Position numbers and translations under genes: made by a program. Below the pieces are notes generated by a model. That model had not been told where the DNA came from. It did not search any database and worked only from the letters and a program-made list of their open reading frames with translations. Below, piece after piece: positions 1 to 9,374 of a DNA stretch of 38,493 nucleotides. Source of the DNA: an uncultured Bacteroidaceae bacterium (lineage in GTDB: Bacteria; Bacteroidota; Bacteroidia; Bacteroidales; Bacteroidaceae); NCBI GenBank assembly GCA_944320965.1, contig CALUJO010000023.1, positions 1-38,493 on the forward strand, written 5' to 3'. The stretch's first letter is position 1. Each line of letters opens with the position of its first letter.

Positions 1-74
1 CGGGGTAGCGGGATTCGAACCCACGACCCCCTGCTCCCAAAGCAGGTGCGCTAACCGGACTGCGCTACACCCCG
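1..74 (-). tRNA. tRNA-Pro (anticodon TGG)
   Basis: Read on the minus strand this is a cloverleaf. The acceptor strand CGGGGTG pairs with the 3' end TACCCCG, the anticodon stem CCTGC/GCAGG encloses the loop TTTGGGA (anticodon TGG), and the T arm carries GGTTCGAATCC. C1-G72 is typical of bacterial proline tRNAs. Discriminator base 73 and any encoded CCA lie outside the window, so whether CCA is genomic cannot be seen. Confidence 0.96.
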
Positions 75-94
75 AACATTTTTCAATTGCGGTG

Positions 95-126
95 CAAAAG
101 TATATCTTTTGAATTTTATATGCAAA
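95..126 (-). promoter_or_regulatory. Bacteroidota-type promoter of tRNA-Pro
   Basis: On the minus strand TACTTTTG (95-102) matches the TAnnTTTG -7 element. TTTG at 123-126 lies 20 bases upstream as the -33 element. Initiation would fall near base 88, leaving a leader of roughly 14 bases before the tRNA. Confidence 0.7.
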
Positions 127-156
127 TGTTTTAGGGAATATTTTTTAAGAAAATTA

Positions 157-1005
157 TTATATTTCGTCTGTTCCCTGCTTTTGAGTGTCATCGGCAAGCT
201 TTTTACGGAAGAATGCAAGTTTGTTGTTTGCTTCTGTAGTCTGCTTTTCGATTTCATTCAACGACTTCAATATTTTGTACAGGTCATATATTTCAATAAC
301 GGACTCTATTTCCTGTTTTGTAAGTTGTCTCTTGTACGGTCTTATTCCTATATACTCAGCCCACATTTTGGTGTCTTTGTTATAGATTATGAACTCAGCC
401 AGTCCGTTATCTGTTCCGCCAACTTCATATTCCGTCTTTTCAGTCACCATGTTCATATGTTTGCTTGCATAGTGGTTTTCGCTGTGCTTGGTCTGAATAA
501 AGCTGTTGTCCTTTGACGAAACGACTTTTATTGAATGGTGGTCAACGTTTCTTTTTCCGAAATATATTGAAGTCAGTTTCATCTTTCCGGTTTCGTCAAC
601 CGATGCATAAAGAAAACTGCGGTCGTTCAGTTTGTTCAAGTCCTGTCGTGGGCAGATATAAGTTCCGTAATCCTGATATTCTTCGTTTTTAAGGAGAGTA
701 TATTTGTCTTTTATCTTTTCCAGCTGTGCTGTAAGATCCTGTCTTATGCTGTCAAGATAGGCAAGTGTCTTTTCTTGCTCGCTTATTTCTATCTTCTGCA
801 TCAGACCTATGCTTTTCTTTCTGATTTCGAAAGCTTTTGGATAAGTGGTCTTTATACTGTCAATAAGAGTTTTTGCCTTGTCAAACTCTTTTGCTTCAAA
901 CGAAGCGACTGCATCATTATAAATAGCTTCAGCTTTTTTATCGGCACTGTTGCATGCAACAGTAAGGGCGGCGATTGCCGCAATCATTGTATATTTTAAT
1001 TTCAT
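157..1005 (-). CDS. putative lipoprotein, unknown function, coiled-coil rich
   Basis: A 282-residue protein with an SpII signal: a hydrophobic segment at residues 7-17, then cysteine 18 in LTVACNS, so a lipid-anchored envelope protein is predicted. Residues about 20-110 are rich in Lys/Glu/Ala and look helical (EKEFDKAKTLIDSIK-like text, then ISEQEKTLAYLDSI). The middle (about 115-215) looks like beta-rich sequence containing YICPRQDLNKLNDRSFLYAS. A second helical tail follows (about 225-275). I do not recognise a named enzyme and see no catalytic motif. It is the only protein gene between the tRNA and the divergent cca operon. Similar conserved hypothetical lipoproteins are common in Bacteroidales. 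The start gives a clean signal peptide. Confidence 0.85.
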   Translation of the reverse strand: MKLKYTMIAAIAALTVACNSADKKAEAIYNDAVASFEAKEFDKAKTLIDSIKTTYPKAFEIRKKSIGLMQKIEISEQEKTLAYLDSIRQDLTAQLEKIKDKYTLLKNEEYQDYGTYICPRQDLNKLNDRSFLYASVDETGKMKLTSIYFGKRNVDHHSIKVVSSKDNSFIQTKHSENHYASKHMNMVTEKTEYEVGGTDNGLAEFIIYNKDTKMWAEYIGIRPYKRQLTKQEIESVIEIYDLYKILKSLNEIEKQTTEANNKLAFFRKKLADDTQKQGTDEI

Positions 1006-1185
1006 AACTCAAAAAATATATGTGGCAAAAATACTATTATTTATTTTATATAAAGTACATTCATGCGATATTTTACATTTGTAATTTGTTGTTGCGCTAT
1101 TGATATGATGTGCTTTTGCCGGCTGGGCAACTTCCTTCTTTCTTATTATTTTATTGCAACAGACCGAATATTCGCAAGTTCTTTT

Positions 1186-1193
1186 TAATTTTG
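1186..1193 (+). promoter_or_regulatory. probable -7 element of the cca operon
   Basis: TAATTTTG matches TAnnTTTG about 20 bases before the ATG at 1213. That implies a very short 5' leader. No good -33 TTTG is visible at the usual distance, so this is a moderate call. Confidence 0.45.
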
Positions 1194-1212
1194 TATTTGT
1201 AAATAGTTGAAT

Positions 1213-2658
1213 ATGCATTTGGATAAAGAACAATTCAAGGTAATACTGGATAAACCTGTTTTCAGGAAAATATCGGAAATTGCCGATAATTTGGGATATG
1301 AATGTTATGTGGTTGGCGGTTATGTCAGGGATATTTTTCTGAATCGTCCGTCAAACGATATAGATGTTGTTGTAGTTGGCAGCGGAATAAAAATTGCACA
1401 GGTACTTGCAAAAGAGTTGGGCAAAGGTGCTTACCTTTCTGTTTTCAAGAACTTTGGCACGGCACAGGTCAAATACCGCGGAATGGAGATTGAATTTGTC
1501 GGAGCACGAAAGGAATCATACAGCCATGATTCACGCAAGCCTGTTGTAGAAGACGGAACTCTGGAAGATGACCAGTACCGTCGTGACTTTACGGTAAATG
1601 CTCTTGCCGTGTGTCTTAACGGTCCGCGTTTCGGTGAACTTGTCGATCCTTTCAACGGACTGGAGGATATGGAGGACAAGATGTTGCGTACTCCTACGGA
1701 TTCTGATATCACATTTTCGGATGACCCTCTGAGGATGATGCGCTGCATAAGGTTTGCAACGCAGCTTAATTTTCATATTGACGAGGAAGCATTTGAGTCA
1801 ATACGCAAGAATCTGAAAAGGATTGAAATAATTTCAAGGGAAAGAATTATAGAAGAACTGAACAAAATACTTATGTCGCCTGTTCCTTCAAAGGGGTTTG
1901 TGCTTCTTGATGAATCAGGACTTCTGGACTATGTGTTCCCCGAACTGAAGAAACTTCAGGGAGTTGAGATAAGGAACGGACGTGCGCATAAGGATAATTT
2001 CTATCATACACTTCAGGTTGTAGACAATCTGGCAAAGGTTTCCGACAATCTGTGGCTTCGTTGGGCAGCGCTTTTGCATGATATTGCAAAACCGCAATGC
2101 AAGCAGTGGGACAACAAGTGCGGATGGACATTCCATAACCATAACTTTATTGGTGAAAGGATGATTCCTGGTATATTCAGGAAAATGAAACTTCCGTTGA
2201 ACGAGAAGATGAAATACGTTCAGAAGATGGTCGGTTTGCACATGCGCCCCATTGTGCTTTCGGAAGATGTTGTTACGGATTCGGCCGTCAGACGTCTGCT
2301 TTTTGAAGCGGGTGAGGATATTGACGATCTGATGACTCTTTGTGAAGCAGATATAACTTCGAAGAATGAGTACAAGAGAAAGCGTTTCATAGACAATTTC
2401 AACCTTGTAAGGCAAAAACTGAAGGATATAGAGCACAAAGACCACATAAGGAATTTCAAACTTCCTGTTGACGGCAACGATATAATGGAAATGTTCGGGC
2501 TGTCGCAGGGAAGCGAAGTCGGGATGTTGCGCAGTTCTGTTAAGGATGCCATTCTTGACGGAGTCATTCCAAATGAGAGGGCGGCTGCACTTGAATACCT
2601 TGTTTCGAAAGCAAAGGAAAAGGGTATATCACTTGTAAAAGACTTAAGACATGAATGA
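1213..2658 (+). CDS. cca: CCA-adding tRNA nucleotidyltransferase / poly(A) polymerase family with HD domain
   Basis: This class II nucleotidyltransferase adds or repairs the 3' CCA of tRNAs. From ATG 1213 it is 481 residues. The active site is GGYVRD at 35-40 and DID at 49-51 (metal-binding aspartates), followed by [10 protein letters not shown] around 123-132 and the nucleotide-recognition region [13 protein letters not shown] near 170-182. A metal-dependent phosphohydrolase HD domain follows, with H289-D290 in LLHDIAKP. An upstream in-frame TTG at 1207 exists but ATG 1213 is preferred, because it begins the conserved protein and sits just after the predicted leader. It overlaps mnmA by 8 bases, so the two tRNA-maturation genes are probably co-translated. 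Poly(A) polymerase activity cannot be excluded from sequence alone. Confidence 0.93.
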   Translation: MHLDKEQFKVILDKPVFRKISEIADNLGYECYVVGGYVRDIFLNRPSNDIDVVVVGSGIKIAQVLAKELGKGAYLSVFKNFGTAQVKYRGMEIEFVGARKESYSHDSRKPVVEDGTLEDDQYRRDFTVNALAVCLNGPRFGELVDPFNGLEDMEDKMLRTPTDSDITFSDDPLRMMRCIRFATQLNFHIDEEAFESIRKNLKRIEIISRERIIEELNKILMSPVPSKGFVLLDESGLLDYVFPELKKLQGVEIRNGRAHKDNFYHTLQVVDNLAKVSDNLWLRWAALLHDIAKPQCKQWDNKCGWTFHNHNFIGERMIPGIFRKMKLPLNEKMKYVQKMVGLHMRPIVLSEDVVTDSAVRRLLFEAGEDIDDLMTLCEADITSKNEYKRKRFIDNFNLVRQKLKDIEHKDHIRNFKLPVDGNDIMEMFGLSQGSEVGMLRSSVKDAILDGVIPNERAAALEYLVSKAKEKGISLVKDLRHE

Positions 2659-3757
2659 AAAGAGAGTTTTAGTAGGAATGAGCGGTGGCATAGACAGTTC
2701 TTCTGTCTGTCTTATGCTTCAGGAACAGGGATACGAAGTTGTCGGAATGACAATGAGAGCATGGGATAACGGTTCCAATTATATTGAAGAGGCAAGGAGT
2801 CTTGCTGAAAGACTTGGTATAGACCACCACGTTGTTGACGTTCGGGAGGATTTTAAAAATACGGTTGTCCGCAATTTCATTGAAGAATACCTTCACGGTC
2901 GTACGCCTAATCCGTGTGTTATGTGCAATCCGCTGTTTAAGTTCAGAATACTTGAGGAGTGCGCCAATCGTTATGACTGCGCATATATTTCAACAGGTCA
3001 TTATTCCAAAATCAGGAATGTTGACGGACATAGCTATATTGAGTGCGGTGAAGATATAAAGAAAGACCAGTCATATTTCCTTTGGCGGGTTGATGAATCA
3101 ATCCTTTCGAGATGTATTTTCCCTCTTGGCGGTATGACAAAGGTGGAAGTCCGCGAATATCTTAGACAGAAAGGGTTTGAAGCAAAAGCTTCTTCGGGCG
3201 AGAGTATGGAGGTCTGCTTTATAAAGGGCGATTACCGTGATTTCCTTCGCGAGCAGCTTCCCGATATTGACAGCCGTGTGAGGGAAGGCTTTTTTGTATC
3301 AACTGATGGAAAGAAACTTGGAACGCACAAAGGATGTGCCTACTACACCATAGGACAGAGAAAGGGACTTGGTATAGCCTTGGGCGAACCAGCCTTTGTG
3401 GTAAAGATAAATACCGAAAAGAATACGGTTATGCTCGGTTCGCGCGACAAGCTTGTGGCGCATTATATGCTTGTTGAAAACTACAAGTTCATAGATGAAC
3501 AGGATTTCTTTTCGGGCAATCACGAATTGAGTGTGCGCATAAGATATAAAAGTGCGCCTATTCCATGCCGTGTGGCAAGAATTGATGATAAATTGCTTAT
3601 TGTTGAATTTCTTGCCGAAGCAGCATCTGTCACACCGGGACAGTCGGCTGTTTTCTATGACGGCAAATTGATGCTTGGCGGAGGTTATATAGCCAACCAG
3701 AAAACCTTGGGGCTTTACCTCAGTGACGAGTATGCCGGTAAGTTGGACTTTAAATAA
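2651..3757 (+). CDS. mnmA: tRNA-specific 2-thiouridylase MnmA
   Basis: The product thiolates U34 of tRNA-Lys, -Glu and -Gln, using ATP to activate the base and a relayed persulfide as sulfur donor. The 368-residue protein shows the PP-loop GMSGGIDSS at 9-17. It also has the two redox-active cysteines expected for the family, C89 in NPCVMCN and C189 in [12 protein letters not shown]. The central [13 protein letters not shown] motif and the C-terminal beta-barrel (about 280-350) are also present. Length matches the family. The ATG lies inside the end of cca (8-base overlap). Bacteroidales often carry two MnmA paralogues; whether a second copy exists cannot be judged from this window. Confidence 0.95.
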   Translation: MNEKRVLVGMSGGIDSSSVCLMLQEQGYEVVGMTMRAWDNGSNYIEEARSLAERLGIDHHVVDVREDFKNTVVRNFIEEYLHGRTPNPCVMCNPLFKFRILEECANRYDCAYISTGHYSKIRNVDGHSYIECGEDIKKDQSYFLWRVDESILSRCIFPLGGMTKVEVREYLRQKGFEAKASSGESMEVCFIKGDYRDFLREQLPDIDSRVREGFFVSTDGKKLGTHKGCAYYTIGQRKGLGIALGEPAFVVKINTEKNTVMLGSRDKLVAHYMLVENYKFIDEQDFFSGNHELSVRIRYKSAPIPCRVARIDDKLLIVEFLAEAASVTPGQSAVFYDGKLMLGGGYIANQKTLGLYLSDEYAGKLDFK

Positions 3758-3765
3758 ATTGATAT

Positions 3766-5355
3766 ATGTCTTACAGGGAGTTTCTGTTGTCATTGGCAAT
3801 GCTTGGTTCAGTTTCCGTCTATTCGCAGGAAATGTACAGGTATGCTGTCACTTTTAACGATAAGGGAGATTATCAGTCTGCACTTGAAAATCCTTTGGAA
3901 TTTCTGTCACAGAGGTCTGTTGAAAGAAGGCAAAGACAGGGTATTGCTCTTGATTCAATAGACGCTCCGCTTGTGAAGGAGTATGTTGACCGTTTATCTT
4001 CATTATATAAGATTGTTGGAAAAAGCCGTTGGCTTAATGCCGTGATGGTGGAAGTGGCTGATAAAAGTGATATTGACGTACTGGAAACTCTTGATTTTGT
4101 AAAAGAGGCAGAGTGGGTGGGTACATACTTGCCGGAAAGCTTTACCGACTATGACTGTGAGACAGAGATTGAAGCAGATACTTCTGAAGATTCCCATGGT
4201 GTGATGTCCGAACTGCTTGACGTAAACGGTATAAGGGATTTGCACGGAATTGGGTTTGACGGAAAAGGAAAACTTATAGCAGTTACAGATGATGGTTTCT
4301 GTAACATGGACAGAATAAACGGAGGATGGGCAGGGAAAATAGTTGCCGTTAAGGATTTCATAGGAGGACATGACAGTGAAATGTATAAGGAAGGCAATCA
4401 TGGAACAAGGGTTACATCCTGCATTGCATCCAATTTGAAGAATAAATATATAGGCTCTGCCCCTGGTGCAGAATGTGTATTGCTCCGAACCGAAAATCTT
4501 GTAGCCGAGGAGCCTGCCGAGGAATACTACTGGACTTTTGCTGCCGAGTTTGCCGATAGCATAGGCGCGGATATAATAAATGTATCTTTGGGATACAATA
4601 CTTATGATGCAGGTTTCAGACAGCTCACTCATGATGACCTTGACGGTTCTTCTGTTATATCAAGAAGTGCGGATATGGCAGTGGGTAGAGGAATGGTTGT
4701 TGTAGGTTCGGCAGGAAACGAAGGAAATAAGACTTGGAAGAGAATATGTATTCCTGCGGATGCCCGTGAAATAATTTCTGTCGGTGCATTGGATTCCGGA
4801 CTCAGTGTTGTTGCATCATATTCTTCATCAGGACCGTCTGCTGACGGAAGAGTAAAGCCGGATGTGCTTGCTCCCGGCACGGTATATTCAATAAATATTG
4901 GTGGTAAGATAGGTTCCGGGAACGGAACTTCGTTTGCTTCACCTATAATGGCTGGTGGAATTGCATGTCTGTGGCAGGCATTGCCTGAACTTACAGCAAG
5001 GGATATTGTTGAACTTGTCAGAAAGGGCGGTGCCGATTACTCTTCGCCTGACAACAGAAGTGGATACGGTATATCAAATCTTTACGACATATATCTTGAG
5101 AACGCACCCAATTCTATTCCAGAAGCTGAGTTTGCGTATGGAAAAGTTTTCTTAAAAAATGGCAGACTTTTCTTTTCTGATTCATTAATCTTTGAACCGG
5201 ATTCGGAATATACCATATATTCAATTGACGGAAAGCCAGTTTATAAAAGCAAGATATATAACAGAGAACAAGATATTTCTTTTCTTTCCGATGGATATTA
5301 TGTAGTTGAAGTCCGCACAGACCTCGGCTCATCATCTTTTAAGATTGTATTATGA
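3766..5355 (+). CDS. secreted S8 (subtilisin-like) serine peptidase with T9SS-like C-terminal tail
   Basis: A 529-residue exported protease. Residues 1-20 form a signal peptide ending ...SVYS before Q21. Residues 25-120 resemble an inhibitor-like prodomain (FLSQRSVERRQRQGI at 46-60). The subtilase triad is D175 (VTDDGF), H212 (GNHGTR) and S389 (NGTSFASP), with oxyanion N318 in GSAGNEG. After the catalytic domain (ends about 445), residues 455-529 form a beta-rich tail with IYSIDGKPVYKSKI and a terminal DGYYVVEVR...KIVL. This resembles the type A sorting domain used by the type IX secretion system. The gene lies 8 bases after mnmA, and its stop overlaps the xseA start (ATGA), so it belongs to a housekeeping operon. 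The substrate is unknown. Confidence 0.92.
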   Translation: MSYREFLLSLAMLGSVSVYSQEMYRYAVTFNDKGDYQSALENPLEFLSQRSVERRQRQGIALDSIDAPLVKEYVDRLSSLYKIVGKSRWLNAVMVEVADKSDIDVLETLDFVKEAEWVGTYLPESFTDYDCETEIEADTSEDSHGVMSELLDVNGIRDLHGIGFDGKGKLIAVTDDGFCNMDRINGGWAGKIVAVKDFIGGHDSEMYKEGNHGTRVTSCIASNLKNKYIGSAPGAECVLLRTENLVAEEPAEEYYWTFAAEFADSIGADIINVSLGYNTYDAGFRQLTHDDLDGSSVISRSADMAVGRGMVVVGSAGNEGNKTWKRICIPADAREIISVGALDSGLSVVASYSSSGPSADGRVKPDVLAPGTVYSINIGGKIGSGNGTSFASPIMAGGIACLWQALPELTARDIVELVRKGGADYSSPDNRSGYGISNLYDIYLENAPNSIPEAEFAYGKVFLKNGRLFFSDSLIFEPDSEYTIYSIDGKPVYKSKIYNREQDISFLSDGYYVVEVRTDLGSSSFKIVL

Positions 5356-6731
5356 GCGAAAGAGAAACCATATCATTGCAGGAACTTAACCTTATGGTAC
5401 AGTTCGCCATTCGCAGGCAACTGCCGGATTCATATTGGATAACGGCAGAACTGAATGAAGCAAGAGTTGGAAGCGGAGGACACTGCTATATAGAATTTAT
5501 AGAGAAAAACGAGAAGGGTAATATTCCTGTAGCGAAGGCAAGAGGAAATATTTGGGCAAATAATTACAGGATACTGAGCCGTAAGTTTGAGGAACAGACG
5601 GGAATGACTATTTCTGCAGGACTTAAAGTTATGGTGAATGTAACCGTAGAGTTTCATGAGCTTTACGGTTATTCCTTGAATGTAATAGACATAGACCCTT
5701 CATATACTCTTGGTGATTTGTTCATGAAACGGCAGGAAATAATACGCCGCCTGGAAGAAGAGGGTGTCATTGACATGAACCGTGAACTGGATTTCCCTCT
5801 GGTGCCGCAGCGTGTTGCCGTAATATCTTCGCCTACGGCTGCCGGCTATGGAGATTTCAGAAATCAGATAGAAAACAATCCGTATAATATAAAATTTGAT
5901 TTGACTCTTTTCCCCGCTGTCATGCAGGGAGAACAGGTTGAGAAAAGCATAATTGCTGCGCTTGATGCAATATATGAGAGGGCAGATAATTTTGATGTGG
6001 TTGTAATAATAAGGGGAGGAGGTGCTAATTCCGATCTGACAGGGTTTGATTCATACAATCTGGCATTTCACTGTACGCAGTTCCCGCTTCCTATTGTTTC
6101 GGGAATAGGGCATGAACGTGACAGGACTGTGCTTGATGCAGTTGCAAATGTCAGTGTAAAGACTCCTACCGCAGCCGCACAGTATCTTATAACTGCAGCG
6201 CACGATTTTGCCGAGGAAATAAAGGCTTATGCTGTTGGAATACAGACAGGCGCGTTGCAAAAGCTATCATCCGAGAAATTGTGGCAGTTAGGTTTGGTAT
6301 CTTCTTTCAATAAAGCTGCATCAGGCTTTCTACATGCCGAGAAAATGGCAGTTTCTTCATTAGCTTCAGATTTGAAAAATTCGGTTGCGTTAAGGATAAG
6401 TACGGAAAAGGGACGCATTGTGCAGTTTGACAGCAATCTGCCTCTTTTGGTACGCAATGTAACTGACAGGCAGAGAAATACGGTTGAAAATTCGGTAAAC
6501 AGATTGAATTTTGCAGTGAATGGCATAGTCCGTGAAGAAAAGCATAGGCTTGACATATACGGACAGGTAACCCGCAATACCGATCCCAAAAGGATAATGG
6601 AACGTGGATTTGTTATTCTTAGGCATAACGGAAAGGCCCTGCGCAGAAAGGGGGAACTTGTTTCGGGCGGGCATTATAATCTTGAGACAAGTGACGGCAA
6701 TATAAACGTAACAATTAATGAGGACAAATAA
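5352..6731 (+). CDS. xseA: exodeoxyribonuclease VII large subunit
   Basis: This is the catalytic subunit of exonuclease VII, which degrades single-stranded DNA bidirectionally to oligonucleotides in the cytoplasm. The 459-residue protein has the N-terminal OB-fold DNA-binding domain (about 1-100, YWITAELNEARVGSGGHCYIEF). The catalytic core follows with VAVISSPTAAGYGDF near 155, IIRGGGANSDLTGFD near 220 and GIGHERD near 250. A long helical region then runs to residue about 400 and a short C-terminal domain closes the protein. Length and motif order are normal. The ATG overlaps the preceding protease stop by 4 bases, and xseB follows after one base, so subunits are made from one message. Confidence 0.96.
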   Translation: MSERETISLQELNLMVQFAIRRQLPDSYWITAELNEARVGSGGHCYIEFIEKNEKGNIPVAKARGNIWANNYRILSRKFEEQTGMTISAGLKVMVNVTVEFHELYGYSLNVIDIDPSYTLGDLFMKRQEIIRRLEEEGVIDMNRELDFPLVPQRVAVISSPTAAGYGDFRNQIENNPYNIKFDLTLFPAVMQGEQVEKSIIAALDAIYERADNFDVVVIIRGGGANSDLTGFDSYNLAFHCTQFPLPIVSGIGHERDRTVLDAVANVSVKTPTAAAQYLITAAHDFAEEIKAYAVGIQTGALQKLSSEKLWQLGLVSSFNKAASGFLHAEKMAVSSLASDLKNSVALRISTEKGRIVQFDSNLPLLVRNVTDRQRNTVENSVNRLNFAVNGIVREEKHRLDIYGQVTRNTDPKRIMERGFVILRHNGKALRRKGELVSGGHYNLETSDGNINVTINEDK

Positions 6732-6732
6732 T

Positions 6733-6942
6733 ATGGCAGTAAAGAAAATGACATACCGCGATGCTTCGAAACGGCTAAAGGAAATAATGGCAGGAATAGA
6801 AGAAAACAGATATGATATCGATGAACTTGTACCTATACTAAAGGAAGCAAAGGAGCTGATTGCCTTTTGCAATGATAAGTTATACAAAGTTGAGTCGGAA
6901 ATTAGCAAAATATTAGAAAATAAGCCGAGCGAAGAAGAATAA
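6733..6942 (+). CDS. xseB: exodeoxyribonuclease VII small subunit
   Basis: A 69-residue all-helical protein (from ATG 6733) that binds the helical arm of XseA. It carries the family pattern MTYRDASKRLKEIMAGIEE followed by a helix (residues about 27-63, LVPILKEAKELIAFCNDKL). The start at 6733 comes one base after the xseA stop. An in-frame ATG at 6718 inside xseA would add five residues (MRTNN) and is less likely. It is the last gene of the cca-mnmA-protease-xseA-xseB operon. No strong terminator hairpin is visible immediately after it, only a run of eight T at about 6953. Confidence 0.92.
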   Translation: MAVKKMTYRDASKRLKEIMAGIEENRYDIDELVPILKEAKELIAFCNDKLYKVESEISKILENKPSEEE

Positions 6943-6988
6943 TAACTTTTTTTTAGGCTGATACTGTGGTTTACTAAAATAATAAGTT

Positions 6989-6996
6989 TACATTTG
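6989..6996 (+). promoter_or_regulatory. -7 promoter element for ilvE
   Basis: TACATTTG matches TAnnTTTG and lies 43 bases before the ilvE ATG, giving an expected leader of roughly 35 bases. The -33 position holds only a weak match. Confidence 0.5.
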
Positions 6997-7038
6997 TACA
7001 TAAACTAATAAAAACAATTACTAAATAAAATAACAGTT

Positions 7039-8058
7039 ATGGAACAGATTGATTGGTCAAATTTGACATTTGGTTATATGCCTACCGATTACAATGTCCG
7101 TTGTGTATGCAAGAACGGTGTATGGGGTGAACTTGAAGTATCAAGCAGCGCTTATATAAATATGCACATGGCAGCAACTTGCCTTCACTATGGTCAGGAG
7201 GCTTTTGAAGGAATGAAAGCATTCCGCGGCAAGGACGGACAAATCCGTGTTTTCCGTATGAGAGACAATGCTGAACGTCTTCAGTCTTCATGCCGTGGTA
7301 TTATGATGGCTGAACTTCCTGTAGAAAAATATGAAGAAGCTATCATTAAGGTCATCAAGTTGAACGAACGCTTTGTACCTCCTTATGAAAGCGGTGCTTC
7401 ACTTTATATCCGTCCTGTATTGTTCGGTACTACTGCACAGGTAGGTGTCAAGCCGGCTGCCGATTATATGTTTGTTGTATTTGTAACTCCTGTAGGTCCG
7501 TACTTCAAGGCTGGTTTCAAACCGACTCCTTATGCAATCATGCGTCAGTTTGACCGTGTTGCCCCTCTTGGTACTGGTACATACAAAGTGGGAGGTAACT
7601 ATGCAGCAAGTCTTGTTGCCGGCGAAAAGGCACATGCTATGGGATATTCAGCAGTTCTTTACCTTGATTCTAAAGAGAAGAAATATCTGGACGAATGCGG
7701 TCCTGCTAACTTCTTCGGAATCCGTGGCAACAGCTATATCACTCCTAAGTCAGATTCAATTCTTCCTTCAATCACAAACAAGAGTCTTATGACACTTGCT
7801 GAAGATATGGGTATGACAGTTGAACGCCGTCATATTGAAGTTGAAGAACTTGCTACATTTGACGAAGCAGGTGCTTGCGGTACAGCAGCAGTTATCAGCC
7901 CTGTTTCACGTATTGATGATATTGATGAAAACAAATCATACGTATTCAGCAAGGATGGAGAAGCAGGTCCAGTATGTACAAAACTGTATAACCGTCTGAG
8001 AGCAATCCAGTATGGTGATGAAGAAGACAAGTTCGGTTGGGTAACAATCGTTAAGTAA
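7039..8058 (+). CDS. ilvE: branched-chain amino acid aminotransferase
   Basis: A PLP-dependent fold-type IV aminotransferase that performs the last step of Val/Leu/Ile synthesis (2-oxoacid plus glutamate) and the first of their catabolism. The 339-residue protein shows YGQEAFEGMKAF at 51-62, SLYIRP near 121-126 and the PLP-binding lysine K183 in GTGTYKVGGNYAAS. EACGTAA-type text (EAGACGTAAVISPV) near 277 is the phosphate-binding loop region. Length is typical of the longer IlvE subgroup. The gene stands alone, with its own -7 element upstream and a hairpin terminator just downstream. Confidence 0.95.
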   Translation: MEQIDWSNLTFGYMPTDYNVRCVCKNGVWGELEVSSSAYINMHMAATCLHYGQEAFEGMKAFRGKDGQIRVFRMRDNAERLQSSCRGIMMAELPVEKYEEAIIKVIKLNERFVPPYESGASLYIRPVLFGTTAQVGVKPAADYMFVVFVTPVGPYFKAGFKPTPYAIMRQFDRVAPLGTGTYKVGGNYAASLVAGEKAHAMGYSAVLYLDSKEKKYLDECGPANFFGIRGNSYITPKSDSILPSITNKSLMTLAEDMGMTVERRHIEVEELATFDEAGACGTAAVISPVSRIDDIDENKSYVFSKDGEAGPVCTKLYNRLRAIQYGDEEDKFGWVTIVK

Positions 8059-8081
8059 TATCCGAATACGATAATATAAAC

Positions 8082-8120
8082 AAAACGGGGAACTTCTTGA
8101 TTTTAGCAGTTCCCCGTTTT
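8082..8120. terminator. bidirectional terminator between ilvE and a serine hydrolase gene
   Basis: Perfect 13-bp inverted repeat (8082-8094 and 8108-8120) with a 13-base loop. The stem core is CGGGGAACT and it is flanked by A-run and T-run, so it can end transcripts from both convergent genes. Confidence 0.85.
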
Positions 8121-8164
8121 CATTTGGTCCATGTATATGATTTTTGTTGTTGCTGTTTCCTTTT

Positions 8165-9316
8165 TCAATGTTCCGCAGCTTCAATGATATTTATTCCGAT
8201 ATCGGTATATCTCAGAATATCGGTTGTTATTTCCTTGATATACGCATCAGAGCGTTTTTTGCCAAGTCTTACAACTATAGCATTCTTTTCCGGTATGGCA
8301 ATTACATATTGGCCAAGCATTCCACGCATATAAGGATTTGTCATACCCTTGTAATGCATAATCCAGAACTGAAATCCGTAATAGTCCAGTGAATCCTTCC
8401 CCCATTGGTCTTTAAGATAAGAGGCAGGAGTCATTGCTTCTTTCATATATTTTTCTGAAACAATCTGATTACCGTTCCAGTTGCCGTTGTTCAGCATAAG
8501 TTTTCCGAAGCGTGCTGCATCACGGGCATTTGTATGGAAGCAGCAGAATGCTTTCTCGTCTCCTCCTTTTTTGTCAAGAAGCCAATAGGCATCATGCTCT
8601 GCCTGTATCGGTTGCCATAATTTTCTTTCGGCATAACTGCTTAGTGTTTCGCCCGTAGCTGCTTCAATAACGAAAGCAAGAATCTGTGTTTCTCCGCTGC
8701 GGTAAGTGTACTGTTCACCAGGTGTTCCAGTGATATCCAGTCCGGTCACGAAATCATACAGGTCATTGCCGTAATATCCGTGTGTCGTTGCCGAGAACAA
8801 TGAAGAATAGGCTTCGTCCCAGTCAAGTCGGGCACTCATTGTCAGAAGATGGCGTATGGTGACTTCCTTTTTCCGTCCTTCATTATATTCAGGCAGATAT
8901 TTGCCAACAGGGTCATCAATGCTGCTGATTTTTCCCTCGTCAATAGCGATACCTGCCAGCAGACTTACAATACTTTTTGTAGCGGAGTAGAGGTTTGATG
9001 TAACATTGTCATTCCATTCTTCGTCATAATATTCAAAGAGAATGCTGTCGTTTCTTATTACAAGGAAAGAAACTGTCTGGAGACTGTCAAGATAGGCAAC
9101 GTCTTTTGCTGGAAGTCTGTAGGTGTTATATTTAGGAGATTTGCCCCATATCCATTTGTCGGAAGGTGCATGAAGCGTATCCTTGCAGAAAATATCTCCA
9201 TCATCAATTACCGGCATAAGGTGAATCAGTGCCTGTTGCGCATAGTGGGGCAACATAATATAAATGACAGCAATTGCTGCTACTGTTGCAACCGTTATTC
9301 TTATCCATTTTTTCAT
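8165..9316 (-). CDS. serine hydrolase, class C beta-lactamase-like family
   Basis: A 383-residue protein of the serine beta-lactamase/penicillin-binding-protein-like superfamily, anchored by an N-terminal membrane segment (residues about 7-22). The nucleophile motif SxxK is S111-A-T-K114 (NLYSATKSIVSLLAG). The second motif region is YTYRSGETQ near 205-213, with Tyr in the expected place, and VVRLGKK near 360 sits where a KTG-like strand is expected. FGKLMLNNGNWNG is typical of this esterase/peptidase-like group. This membership does not imply antibiotic hydrolysis; the substrate is unknown. It lies downstream of lipA on the same strand but is separated from it by a hairpin. Confidence 0.88.
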   Translation of the reverse strand: MKKWIRITVATVAAIAVIYIMLPHYAQQALIHLMPVIDDGDIFCKDTLHAPSDKWIWGKSPKYNTYRLPAKDVAYLDSLQTVSFLVIRNDSILFEYYDEEWNDNVTSNLYSATKSIVSLLAGIAIDEGKISSIDDPVGKYLPEYNEGRKKEVTIRHLLTMSARLDWDEAYSSLFSATTHGYYGNDLYDFVTGLDITGTPGEQYTYRSGETQILAFVIEAATGETLSSYAERKLWQPIQAEHDAYWLLDKKGGDEKAFCCFHTNARDAARFGKLMLNNGNWNGNQIVSEKYMKEAMTPASYLKDQWGKDSLDYYGFQFWIMHYKGMTNPYMRGMLGQYVIAIPEKNAIVVRLGKKRSDAYIKEITTDILRYTDIGINIIEAAEH

Positions 9317-9336
9317 AGTATTATGTATTTAAAAGA

Positions 9337-9364
9337 CATGCCCTGTCTTGTAGGGCAGGGCATG
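9337..9364 (-). terminator. intergenic hairpin after lipA
   Basis: A 9-bp perfect stem (CATGCCCTG at 9337-9345 with CAGGGCATG at 9356-9364) and 10-base loop lie between lipA and the serine hydrolase. In minus-strand direction it is followed by TCTTTT, a weak terminator tail, so it may only partly reduce read-through. Confidence 0.6.
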
Positions 9365-9374
9365 ACCGTGATGG

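Noticed and set aside
8165..9316. A beta-lactamase antibiotic-resistance gene
   Set aside because: The SxxK motif fits the broad serine-hydrolase family, but nothing points to antibiotic hydrolysis and the membrane anchor and motif spacing fit peptidase/esterase-like members.
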